The translations under genes and the position numbers were made by a program. A stretch of 64,000 nucleotides of DNA from Nitratidesulfovibrio sp. SRB-5. Its GTDB lineage: Bacteria > Desulfobacterota > Desulfovibrionia > Desulfovibrionales > Desulfovibrionaceae. How positions within the stretch are numbered: the first letter of the stretch is position 1; each line of letters starts with the position of its first letter. Shown in pieces: positions 43,116 through 50,690 of the stretch. The DNA lies in contig NZ_JAIOTY010000002.1 in assembly GCF_019931275.1 (NCBI RefSeq), positions 888,131-952,130 of the forward strand, given 5' to 3'. The notes under the pieces were generated by a model. The model saw nothing but the letters and a program-made list of their open reading frames with translations, searched no databases and had not been told where the DNA came from.

Positions 43116-44034
43116 GCAGGATCCTGTCGGCTTCGGCCAGAATGCGGGCGTATTCGCCGCTGGCGCGCATGCGCCCCAGCGTGGCGTCGAAATCCGCCGC
43201 CAGCAGGGCGTTCTCGTCGGTGGGGGCAAAGGCCATGTAGGCGGAAACATAGTCGTAGGGCGGGCGCAACAACACCGGTGTGCTGCCGGGGGCAATGCGG
43301 TGCAGCAGCGCGCGCAGGGTGGGTTCCGTGCCGGGCACGGCCGCCACCTCGTGGCGCAGCAGGGCCTGCACGCCTTCCTGCGCCGAATAGAAGGAACTGG
43401 TGCGGATCAGTCCCTTGCGGGCGAAGATGGCGTCCAGCGTGGGCCCGTAGCTGTACCCCAGGGCCACGGCCACGGGCTTGTCGCCGTACAGGATGGCATC
43501 GCGCGCGGTGCCGCTGGTGTCGTTGGCCAGAGCCCGGTCGTCCGGGTGCACCATGAGCAGGATGTCTTCGTCGTACAGGGGCACGGTGGTGTAGTGCAGG
43601 AACTGTTCGCGTTCGGGGGTGCGGTAGACCGCAAGGGCCGCGTCCAGCTTGCCCTGGCGGACCAGCGAAAGCCCGCGGTTGAAGGGCGTGACCACGAATT
43701 CCACGTTGCGCCCCAGACGGCGCAGCACGGCGCGGGCCACGTCCACGGCGGCGCCTTGCGGCTGGCCTTCGTGCAGGTAGCTCCACGGCGGCTGGTCCAG
43801 GATGAACACCCGCAGCGGCGCGTCGGTCCTGACGGGGCTGCTGCCCGTGGCGTTGGCGGCCAGAAGGATGGAGTCCGGGGCGGTTTCCGTGGCCGTGGCG
43901 GTGCGCGGCAGCAGCATGACCGCCAACAGGAACGGCAGGGCCAGCAGGAACGCCAGAAGCGGCAGGGAAGGCTGGGCGTGGGGCCGCGCCGCGTTGCCGC
44001 CGGAACGGACAGGGAGGAAGTGGCGCGGGATCAT
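43096..44034 (-). CDS. Family 3 solute-binding protein embedded in the corrinoid operon
   Basis: A 312-residue exported protein with signal core PLLAFLLALPFLLAVMLLP and cleavage probably near TATATE. The binding fold is family 3: LRVFILDQPPWSYLHEGQPQG, VEFVVTPFNRGLSLVRQGKLDAALAVY, then KPVAVALGYSYGPTLDAIF and EGVQALLRHEVAAVPG. Its ATG overlaps the cbiET stop by ATGA, and its end overlaps the start of cobM by 20 bases, so it is translated as part of the corrinoid operon. A role in supplying or sensing a corrinoid precursor or cobalt chelate is possible but is inference; no ABC partner is adjacent. Confidence 0.85.
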   Translation of the reverse strand: MIPRHFLPVRSGGNAARPHAQPSLPLLAFLLALPFLLAVMLLPRTATATETAPDSILLAANATGSSPVRTDAPLRVFILDQPPWSYLHEGQPQGAAVDVARAVLRRLGRNVEFVVTPFNRGLSLVRQGKLDAALAVYRTPEREQFLHYTTVPLYDEDILLMVHPDDRALANDTSGTARDAILYGDKPVAVALGYSYGPTLDAIFARKGLIRTSSFYSAQEGVQALLRHEVAAVPGTEPTLRALLHRIAPGSTPVLLRPPYDYVSAYMAFAPTDENALLAADFDATLGRMRASGEYARILAEADRILHAHQGQ

Positions 44035-45476
44035 GCTGCGTTGCCTCCGGGCCGGGTGGCCGCCACGATGAAGACGGGGTTCAGGGCCGCAAGGCGCAGG
44101 TCGCCCAGCAGGGGCACCGCCTCGCTGGCCTGGATGCAGGCCACTTCGGCGGGCCAGCCGTGCCGGACCAGCGCGGCGCGCACCCGTTCCAGAGTGCCCA
44201 GCAGCACGCAATGCACCACCAGTCGTCCGCCGGGGGGCAGGCGGCGGCACACGGCATCCAGCAGCGGGTCCGCCTGCGGGGAATGGCTGTCGCCGCTCAG
44301 GCCTCCCCCCAGACCTCCCCCCATGAACACCCGGTCCGGGTCGGGCAGGTCGTCGAGACAGTCCGGCAGCGCGGCGTGGACCACGTGCAGGTTGGGAGCC
44401 CGGAAGCGGCGGCGGTTTTCCTCTATCAGGGCCACGCGGGCCGGGTCGCGCTCCACGGCCACCACCAGTCCGTCGCGGGCCAGCGCTGCGGCCTCCACGG
44501 CAACAGCGCCGCTGCCCGCGCCCAGGTCCCACACGGTATGGCCGGGGGCGATGCGCAGGGCGGCAAGCCCGGCGGCGCGCACCGGCCATTTGGTGATCAG
44601 CCGGGCCTGCACGGCAAAATCATGGTCGGGGATGCCCAGCACGGGCGGGGCTGAGCGATCGCTGGCGGCATGGCAGGACGGGGCGGGAGCGGCGCGGGGC
44701 ACCAGCAGGACGGTGCAGTTGGCGCCGAGTTTGTCCAGCTTGTCCAGTCCGTCCAGTTCGTCCCGGTTGCCCGGTTCTCCCCGTTCCTGCACTCCGGCGG
44801 CATGGTTCTCCGTGCCGCGTTCGTCACGGGGCAGGGCGATGGTCACGTGGCGTTCGCCGGGGCTGCCCATGTCGGCGAAGGCATGCAGGCGCAGGCCGGT
44901 CACCCCGCGTTCGATCAGGAAGCGGGCGATGGCCCCCGGCGTGTTGTGGCCGTCGGTCAGCACGCAGACCGGATCGCCCTGATGCACGGCGCGGCGCAGG
45001 GCCGAGGCGAGGGGCCGGTAATCGTTGCGGCCATGCAGGGAAACGCAGCGCGCGTCCTGCCAGGGCAGGGCCAGTCGGGCGGCGGCCTGTTGCAGGCAGG
45101 AAGCGGCGGGCAGCACCCGCAGCGCGTCCGGACCGAAATGGCCCGCCAGCCGCGCGCCGATGCCGTAGAACAGCGGGTCGCCGTCGGCCAGCACCGCCAC
45201 CCGCAGCCCGCGTGCCCGGCACGCGTCCATGGCGTGCAGGGCTGCATCCAGCGCGGCGCCGATGACGATGCGCTGGCCGGGATGTTCCGGGAAGGACTCC
45301 AGCAGGCGCGCCCCGCCCGCCAGCACTTGGGCCGCATCCAGCGCGGCGGCGTGGCCGGGCGGCAGGGGGGTGCCGCGCAACCCGCAGCCGATGACGGTGA
45401 CGGGATGCCTCGCGGCGGGCGCGGCGTCGGCCTGCCCGGCATGGGAAATGGAGTGGGGGGGCGTCGCGTGGGTCAT
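44031..45476 (-). CDS. cbiET: CbiET, precorrin-6B/-7 C5,15-methyltransferase and decarboxylase
   Basis: A 481-residue fusion. The N-terminal CbiE half begins HPVTVIGCGLRGTPLPPGHAAALDAAQVLAGGARLLE and has VLADGDPLFYGIGARL; the C-terminal CbiT half has VWDLGAGSGAVAVEAAALARDGLVVAVERDPARVALIEENRRRF (both given in part) with the SAM-binding GxGxG. Between them a low-complexity piece (GNRDELDGLDKLDKLGAN) is coded by 9-base repeats at 44731-44775. The ATG at 45476 overlaps the cbiD stop (ATGA); an ATG at 45491 is possible. It methylates C5 and C15 and removes the acetate carboxyl at C12. Confidence 0.93.
   Translation of the reverse strand: MTHATPPHSISHAGQADAAPAARHPVTVIGCGLRGTPLPPGHAAALDAAQVLAGGARLLESFPEHPGQRIVIGAALDAALHAMDACRARGLRVAVLADGDPLFYGIGARLAGHFGPDALRVLPAASCLQQAAARLALPWQDARCVSLHGRNDYRPLASALRRAVHQGDPVCVLTDGHNTPGAIARFLIERGVTGLRLHAFADMGSPGERHVTIALPRDERGTENHAAGVQERGEPGNRDELDGLDKLDKLGANCTVLLVPRAAPAPSCHAASDRSAPPVLGIPDHDFAVQARLITKWPVRAAGLAALRIAPGHTVWDLGAGSGAVAVEAAALARDGLVVAVERDPARVALIEENRRRFRAPNLHVVHAALPDCLDDLPDPDRVFMGGGLGGGLSGDSHSPQADPLLDAVCRRLPPGGRLVVHCVLLGTLERVRAALVRHGWPAEVACIQASEAVPLLGDLRLAALNPVFIVAATRPGGNAA
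44731..44775. repeat. In-frame 9-bp repeats in cbiET
   Basis: Units TTGTCCAGC, TTGTCCAGT, CCGTCCAGT, TCGTCCCGG and TTGCCCGGT encode Leu-Asp-Lys-type repeats in the linker between the CbiE and CbiT halves. Confidence 0.75.
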
Positions 45477-46954
45477 GCCGTCACCAGACATCTGCCGTCC
45501 ATGTGGAAAAGATGCACCGTCACCGTGACGCTTTCCGCCCCGCCTGTCCAGCCATGGGCGGCATCGCGGGCCCGCCGGGCCACGGCGCGCAGCACGGCGG
45601 GGTGGGCCGGGTCGGTCAGCAGCAGTTCCAGGGCCTGCCCGGCGGTGTTGGCGGCGGCCACCGCCGCGCGGGTTTCCGTCCCCGCGCCCGCGTCCGCCGC
45701 CCACCGGGCCAGCAGGGGCAGGTCCAGTGGCGCGGTGTGGGCGTGGGTGTGCGGAAGCCCTTGCGCCAGTTTGACCAGCTTGCCGAAAAAGCACCCCCAG
45801 GCCACGCGGGCAAAGCCCCGCTGCGCGGCGGCTGCCAGCGAGAACGCCGCGAAGTCCGCCGCCTGCACGAAGGCCAGCGGCGGCAGGGCGGGGTAGGCGC
45901 GCATGAGCAGGGTTTCGCTGCGCCGTCCGGTGGACAGGCAGACCTCGGTCAGTCCGGCGGCGCGGGCCACGTCCAGCCCCTGGGCCACGGCGGCCTGCCA
46001 CGCGTCATGGCTATAGGGGCGCACCGTGCCCCGCGTGCCCAGGATGGAAATGCCGCCCACGATGCCCAGGCGCGGGTTCAGGGTGTGCCGGGCCATGCGT
46101 TGGCCCTCTGGCACCCGCGCGGTGACGCGCACCGTGCCGCGCCAGCCCGCCGCGGCGCACTCGCGGTGCACGGCGAAGGCCAGCTGCCTGCGCGGTTCGG
46201 GATTGATGGCCGGTTCGCCCACGGCTACGGGCAGTCCGGGCAGGGTGACCCGGCCCACGCCCGTGCCGCCGCGCAGCAGCACGGTGACCCCGTCACGCGG
46301 GGGGCAAGGGCCGGATGAAGGGGGGGGCGAAGGGGCAACCTGCGGCGTGGAGATGGCCGGGGCGACGGGGAATGCCTCGCCGCCGGGAAAGGGCAGGAGC
46401 AGGTCGGGCATGCCGGGCGTAACTGGCGTATCGGGCAGATCGGGCAGATCGGGCAGTCCGAGGATATCGGGCGAGCCGTTTCCGGTCTCCGTCAGGCCAT
46501 CCCCGATTTCCGGCAGGTCGTTTACGTCCTGCGGCAGGGGCATCCCTGCGGGGGCGCATTCCACCAGCGCCTCGATGCGCGCCCGGTGGGTGGCGTCCGG
46601 GTCGTCGCCGCCGTCCTTGATTACCACCCCAAGCGCCGCACGGGTGCCCGCGCGGGCCCCGTCAAGGCGTGCCACCGTCTCCACGGGCACGTCCAGCCAG
46701 CCTGCCGGGGCGGCATCACCCCCGTTGTCTCCATGGCTTCCGCTTACCCTGTCATCACGGTCGTCGGCGGTGAACGGCGGCAGTGGCACGGTCACGCTGT
46801 CCGGGGCCTCTCCGCGCAACAGCAGGCGCAGGGCGGCCATGGCGGCGGCTGTCAGGGCGGAACCCGTGGTGAAGCCTTCGCGCAGTCCAACGCCACGGGG
46901 CGGCGTTTCGCCTGGCGTTTCGGGTGGCGTATCGGCAGCGTGAATATTTTTCAT
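45473..46954 (-). CDS. cbiD: CbiD, cobalt-precorrin-5B C1-methyltransferase
   Basis: A 493-residue protein; CbiD is normally about 360-380. The N-terminal hallmark GLREGFTTGSALTAAAMAALRLLL is present, as is VIKDGGDDPDATHRARIEALVE, and after a long insert the core continues with GGTGVGRVTLPGLPVAVGEPAINPEPRRQ and LGIVGGISILGTRGTVRPYSHDAW (each given in part). The insert (about residues 150-235) is rich in Pro, Leu, Asp and Gly with DLPDLPDLPDTP-like repeats from 9-base DNA units. The start at 46954 lacks a ribosome site. First gene of the corrinoid operon here. Confidence 0.9.
   Translation of the reverse strand: MKNIHAADTPPETPGETPPRGVGLREGFTTGSALTAAAMAALRLLLRGEAPDSVTVPLPPFTADDRDDRVSGSHGDNGGDAAPAGWLDVPVETVARLDGARAGTRAALGVVIKDGGDDPDATHRARIEALVECAPAGMPLPQDVNDLPEIGDGLTETGNGSPDILGLPDLPDLPDTPVTPGMPDLLLPFPGGEAFPVAPAISTPQVAPSPPPSSGPCPPRDGVTVLLRGGTGVGRVTLPGLPVAVGEPAINPEPRRQLAFAVHRECAAAGWRGTVRVTARVPEGQRMARHTLNPRLGIVGGISILGTRGTVRPYSHDAWQAAVAQGLDVARAAGLTEVCLSTGRRSETLLMRAYPALPPLAFVQAADFAAFSLAAAAQRGFARVAWGCFFGKLVKLAQGLPHTHAHTAPLDLPLLARWAADAGAGTETRAAVAAANTAGQALELLLTDPAHPAVLRAVARRARDAAHGWTGGAESVTVTVHLFHMDGRCLVTA
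46430..46456. repeat. In-frame 9-bp repeats in cbiD
   Basis: Three identical ATCGGGCAG units within a longer degenerate array (about 46400-46510) coding the Pro-Asp-Leu-rich insertion of CbiD. Confidence 0.85.
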
Positions 46955-47012
46955 ATCAATGGATTGGAATAATCGATTTGACGCGGGGCCGCTGCTCTGT
47001 AAGCACCGGAAC

Positions 47013-47666
47013 ATGCTATCAGGAAATGCCTCGTCACGCAGCAGTGGGGAAGGCGGGTGCGCCGGGCCGGCAGCGGGCGGCGTTTCCGTCCCGTCCGCTG
47101 CCGCGGTCTTGTCCGACGTATCCGGCTCGCCGGACCTATCCGGCATGCCCGGCGGATTCGGCAGGCCCGGCAGACCTGGCTCGTCCAGGGTGTCTGGCGC
47201 CGGCGCCAGCCCCGTGCTGCGTTTGCTGGCCAACGTCTGGTGCCAGCGCGTGGTGCGCGTGGCCCTGGCGCTGGTCTTCGTGGCGGCGGGCGGGGCCAAG
47301 CTGGCCGACGTGCGCGGCTTTGCCGAAATCATCCACCATTACGGGATACTGCCCGTGTGGGCCGTGGGGCCGGTGGCGTTGCTGCTGCCCCTGGCAGAGG
47401 TGGTCGCGGGGGTGGGCCTGCTGTTCGCCGTGCGCGGCAGCCTGACGGCCATCGCCGCCATGTGCCTGCTGTTTCTCGGCGTGCTGGGATACGCGCTGGC
47501 GACGGGGCTGTCCATCGGCGATTGCGGCTGCTTTGCGCCCGGCGAACTGCCGGATGGCGTGGAAGACGGCTCGGCCCTGCGCGGCGCGCTTGCGCGTGAC
47601 CTCGTGCTGCTGGCCGGGGCGGCCTATCTGTATGCCTGGCGTCGGTTGCGCCGTCGCATGGGCTGA
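47013..47666 (+). CDS. MauE/DoxX-like redox-associated membrane protein
   Basis: A 217-residue protein. After a repeat-rich N-terminal tail (Ser/Gly/Pro, SGMPGGFGRPGRPGSS) come four hydrophobic helices starting VVRVALALVFVAAGGAKLAD, then GPVALLLPLAEVVAGVGLLFAV, as in MauE/DoxX proteins, which take part in disulfide or quinone redox chemistry. A CGCF motif (IGDCGCFAPGE) faces the loop between helices 3 and 4 and fits a thiol role. ATG at 47013 or 46959. It is divergent from cbiD and followed by a rhodanese lipoprotein gene, possibly related in function. Confidence 0.78.
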   Translation: MLSGNASSRSSGEGGCAGPAAGGVSVPSAAAVLSDVSGSPDLSGMPGGFGRPGRPGSSRVSGAGASPVLRLLANVWCQRVVRVALALVFVAAGGAKLADVRGFAEIIHHYGILPVWAVGPVALLLPLAEVVAGVGLLFAVRGSLTAIAAMCLLFLGVLGYALATGLSIGDCGCFAPGELPDGVEDGSALRGALARDLVLLAGAAYLYAWRRLRRRMG

Positions 47667-47820
47667 TGCCCCATGCCCGGAGATCTGCCGGGTAATGGCC
47701 GGGCCGGACCGTGGGGACACGGCAATTCGGGCACGCGTCACGAGCCGTGACCGCGCGGCGGCACGTCGCGAAGGCGGGCGGGTGAAATATTTCGTTCCAT
47801 AAACTCTTGAGGAGGTTGCG

Positions 47821-48342
47821 ATGTCCATGAAGAAGCTGGTTGCCCCGTTGGTGCTGCTTGCCGCGCTCGGCCTTGCCGGGTGCAACAATCCGTTTGCCGG
47901 GCCGTCCGAGGTGGACCTGGAGGCCAAGGCCGTGAAGCTGGCGCGCGACACCGCCAAGGGCGGCTACGAGCTGCTTACCGTGGCGGAACTGAAGAAGTGG
48001 CAGGACGATGGCAAGGACATGCTCATCGTGGACACCATGCCCTTCGAGGATTCGTACAAGAAGAACCACATTCCCAATGCGGTGCAGTTCCTGTTCCCCA
48101 TCCCGGACATGCCGGAATGGAAGATGACCGAGACCGGCGACAAGAGCGAGCAGGACTTCGAAAAGCTGCTCGGCCCGGACAAGGACCGCCCGCTGGTGTT
48201 CTACTGCGGCTTCGTCAAGTGCACCCGTTCGCACAACGGCGCGGTGTGGGCCAAGAAGCTGGGCTACACCAAGGTGTACCGCCTGCCCGGCGGCATCGTG
48301 GCCTGGAAGGAAGCCCAGTACCCCGTGAAGACCGTCAACTAG
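47821..48342 (+). CDS. Rhodanese-like lipoprotein
   Basis: A 173-residue lipoprotein; GAGGAGG before the ATG. The signal ends with lipobox LAGC (C21). The rhodanese fold follows: LLTVAELKKWQDDGKDMLIVDTMPFEDSYKKNHIPNA (given in part), then PLVFYCGFVKCTRSHNGAVWAKKLGYTKVYRLPGG with the active-site Cys in the YCG loop. It is anchored in a membrane, facing the periplasm, and could handle persulfide or thiosulfate sulfur, fitting a sulfur-reducing organism, or act as a structural domain. A strong terminator follows. Confidence 0.92.
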   Translation: MSMKKLVAPLVLLAALGLAGCNNPFAGPSEVDLEAKAVKLARDTAKGGYELLTVAELKKWQDDGKDMLIVDTMPFEDSYKKNHIPNAVQFLFPIPDMPEWKMTETGDKSEQDFEKLLGPDKDRPLVFYCGFVKCTRSHNGAVWAKKLGYTKVYRLPGGIVAWKEAQYPVKTVN

Positions 48343-48350
48343 GCGATTCC

Positions 48351-48390
48351 GGCGGGGCGGCGCACCATGCGGCGCCCCGCCTTTTTCTTT
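48351..48390 (+). terminator. Intrinsic terminator after the rhodanese lipoprotein gene
   Basis: GGCGGGGCG (48351-48359) and CGCCCCGCC (48373-48381) followed by TTTTTCTTTG. Confidence 0.9.
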
Positions 48391-48466
48391 GCCGCGCGGG
48401 CACCCCGTTCGGCAGAGGCGGATTTTCCGCTTGTCCGCCTGCATGGCGCGGCATATCAGGACTGGC

Positions 48467-49240
48467 ATGAAGACAGGCGTTCCCCCCCATGCCGACATGG
48501 ATGGCGCATCCCGCGCCGGTTGTCCGGATGCGTGCGGCCTTGCCTGCGGCAACGCGGGCGAAGGCTGCGGAGGCGGTGCCGGGTGCGGGGACGGCGCTGT
48601 CGATGGCCGTGCCGAACCCGGCGCTGGAGCGTGCGGTGCCCCCCGGCCCCCGGTGGACGGCTGTTTACCGGCGCGGACTGGCCAGCGGGATGATGCCTTC
48701 GATCCCGTTGTCGAGGCCATCCGGTGCCGGGCCGAGAACCTGTTCGATACCCGCCAGCTGCTGTGCGCGGAGGCCGTGCTGCATGCCGTGGCCGAAACGC
48801 TGGGCGGGCCCCTTTCGCCGGACCAGGCTGCCGCGCTGGGCACGCCGTTCTGCCAGGGCATGGGCGGCGCGGGCTGCACTTGCGGCGCGTTGAGCGGCGC
48901 CGTGGCCGCCGTGGGGCTGTACCGTGGCCGTCCGGAGCGGGGCGCGGGCGGCGCGAAAGGGCGCGCCCTGGCCCGGCGGATGCACGACGCCTTTCGCGAC
49001 GACTGCGGGGCCACCTGCTGCCGGGTGCTCATCCGCCACGTGCGGCATGACAAGACGGCCCACTTTGCCCAATGCCGCGCCCTGACCGGCAAGGGGGCCG
49101 TGCTGGCCGCCCGCGAACTGCTGGCCGAGGGGGTGCGCCCCCGCGACGGGGCACTGCCCCTTCCGTCGGACACCGGTCTGACCCTGTGGCGCAACCGCCT
49201 GCGGGCGCTGCTGCGCCTGCCCTTCCGCCGCCGGGGCTGA
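48467..49240 (+). CDS. C_GCAxxG_C_C-family protein
   Basis: A 257-residue protein if started at the ATG at 48467 (48389 is an alternative). After a cysteine- and Gly-rich N-terminal part (CGLACGNAGEGCGGGAGCGDG), the C_GCAxxG_C_C domain runs from LFDTRQLLCAEAVLHAVAETLG to FCQGMGGAGCTCGALSGAVAAVGL and the later DCGATCCRVL. This family is common in anaerobes and thought to bind an Fe-S cluster or other metal, often next to redox proteins. Its activity is unknown. The extra N-terminal cysteines are unusual for the family. Confidence 0.8.
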   Translation: MKTGVPPHADMDGASRAGCPDACGLACGNAGEGCGGGAGCGDGAVDGRAEPGAGACGAPRPPVDGCLPARTGQRDDAFDPVVEAIRCRAENLFDTRQLLCAEAVLHAVAETLGGPLSPDQAAALGTPFCQGMGGAGCTCGALSGAVAAVGLYRGRPERGAGGAKGRALARRMHDAFRDDCGATCCRVLIRHVRHDKTAHFAQCRALTGKGAVLAARELLAEGVRPRDGALPLPSDTGLTLWRNRLRALLRLPFRRRG

Positions 49241-49270
49241 CCCCGGCGGGCTTCCGTCTCCGCTTTCTTC

Positions 49271-50275
49271 CTACACCAGCAGCACCGTGGACCCGGTGGT
49301 CCGGCGCGATTCCAGCGCGCGGTGCGCGTCGGCGGCCTGCGCCAGCGGGAAGGTCTGGTTCACCTGCACCTGCACGATGCCCGCGCGCACCACGTCGAAC
49401 AGGTCGCGGGCATGGGCCAGCAGGTCGTCCCGCTTTGCCGTGTAGTGCATCAGGCTGGGCCGGGTGAGGAACAGCGAGCCCTTGGCCGCCAGCAGGCCGG
49501 GGTTGAACGGCTCCACGCTGCCGGACGACTGCCCGAACGAAACCATGGTGCCCATGGGCCGCAGGCAGTCCAGCGAGGCCATGAACGTGGCCTGCCCCAC
49601 CGAATCGTACACCACGTCCACGCCGCGCCCGTCGGTGAGTTCGCGCACCCTGGCCGCAACGTCCTCCTGCCGGTACAGGATGACGTGCTGGCAGCCGTTG
49701 GCCCGCGCGCGCTCGGCCTTGGCCTCGTCGCCCGCCGTGCCGATGACCATGGCCCCCAGATGCCGCGCCCACGGCACCACCAGCGACCCCACGCCCCCCG
49801 CCGCCGCATGCACCAGCATGGTGGTGCCCTCCGTCACCGGGTAGCAGCCGTACAGCAGGTAGCGCGCGGTCATGCCGCGCAGCATCATGCCCGCCGCCGT
49901 GACGAAGTCGATGTCGCCCGGCAGCGCCACCAGCCGGTGGGCGGGAATCAGGCGGCGTTCGGCATAGGCCCCCACCGGATTGCCCGCGTAGGCCACCCGG
50001 TCGCCGGGGCGCACCCCGGTCATCTCGGTCACGCCGTCGCCCACGGCCTCCACGGTGCCCGCGCCCTCCATGCCGGGGATGGCGGGCAGCGAGGGCAGCG
50101 GGTACAGCCCGGTGCGGTGGTACACGTCGATGAAGTTGAGCCCCACGGCACCATGGCGCACCAGGGCTTCGCCGGGGCCGGGCGTGCCGGGGTGGTGGTC
50201 TTCCCAGCGCAGCACCTCCGGCCCGCCGGTTTCATGAAAGAAGATGGCCTTGGATGTTCCGGACGATGCGGTCAT
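49271..50275 (-). CDS. qorA: NADPH:quinone oxidoreductase (QorA-type)
   Basis: A 334-residue zinc-free member of the MDR superfamily. GGGAGG precedes the ATG. The N-terminus KAIFFHETGGPEVLRWEDH, then VGLNFIDVYHRTGLYP and LPAIPGMEGAGTVEAVGDG are typical, and the nucleotide site is MLVHAAAGGVGSLVVPWARHLGA. The 'SFGQSSGSVEPFNP' segment also fits QorA. It reduces quinones or alkenals with NADPH in the cytoplasm. It is transcribed alone between two unrelated genes. Confidence 0.93.
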   Translation of the reverse strand: MTASSGTSKAIFFHETGGPEVLRWEDHHPGTPGPGEALVRHGAVGLNFIDVYHRTGLYPLPSLPAIPGMEGAGTVEAVGDGVTEMTGVRPGDRVAYAGNPVGAYAERRLIPAHRLVALPGDIDFVTAAGMMLRGMTARYLLYGCYPVTEGTTMLVHAAAGGVGSLVVPWARHLGAMVIGTAGDEAKAERARANGCQHVILYRQEDVAARVRELTDGRGVDVVYDSVGQATFMASLDCLRPMGTMVSFGQSSGSVEPFNPGLLAAKGSLFLTRPSLMHYTAKRDDLLAHARDLFDVVRAGIVQVQVNQTFPLAQAADAHRALESRRTTGSTVLLV

Positions 50276-50690
50276 GTGTGCCTCCCGCGTGGGGCAGAGG
50301 TGGATGTTTGCCTTGCATGGTAGGGCAGCTTGGGGGTTCGCACAAGAAGGTCCGGAAAAGTAACCGGGTTCCCTGGCGGGAACGGGGAGGCAGGTGGGCA
50401 GGCGGTAGGGGCCCAGCGGGAAGGCTGGCGCGGAGGGATGGCAAGCCGGGCGGATGCCGCTGGCCGTGGGCAACGGGCCGTGCAGGTGATGCCGGGGCTG
50501 CGAAATGACGGGCTGCGAAATGACGGGCGGGGGATGGCGGGGTGGAGGGGCACGCCAAAAGGAAAGCCCCGCCGAAGCGGGGCCAGTGGGGCGAGCAAAG
50601 GCGGGGTTACCGCGGCTCGCGCGGCCTGTATGGCACGAAAGCGCGGGCCGGGCAAGGGGTGCGGATTGACGTGCAGGCAAGACGCCCGTG
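50276..50690. other. Intergenic region between qorA and the 1023-residue protein gene
   Basis: About 415 bases. It contains a GGCTGCGAAATGACGG direct repeat (about 50493-50524) and the terminator at 50556-50583; no gene is supported. Confidence 0.5.
50556..50583 (-). terminator. Intrinsic terminator of the 1023-residue protein gene
   Basis: GCGGGGC/GCCCCGC arms with a CGAA loop (TTCG on the minus strand) at 50566-50583; the minus strand continues TTTCCTTTTGG. About 110 bases past the stop. Confidence 0.85.

Noticed and set aside
46955-47400. Cobalamin riboswitch upstream of cbiD
   Set aside because: The conserved B12-box (GCCACTG-type) and surrounding stems were not seen on the minus strand.
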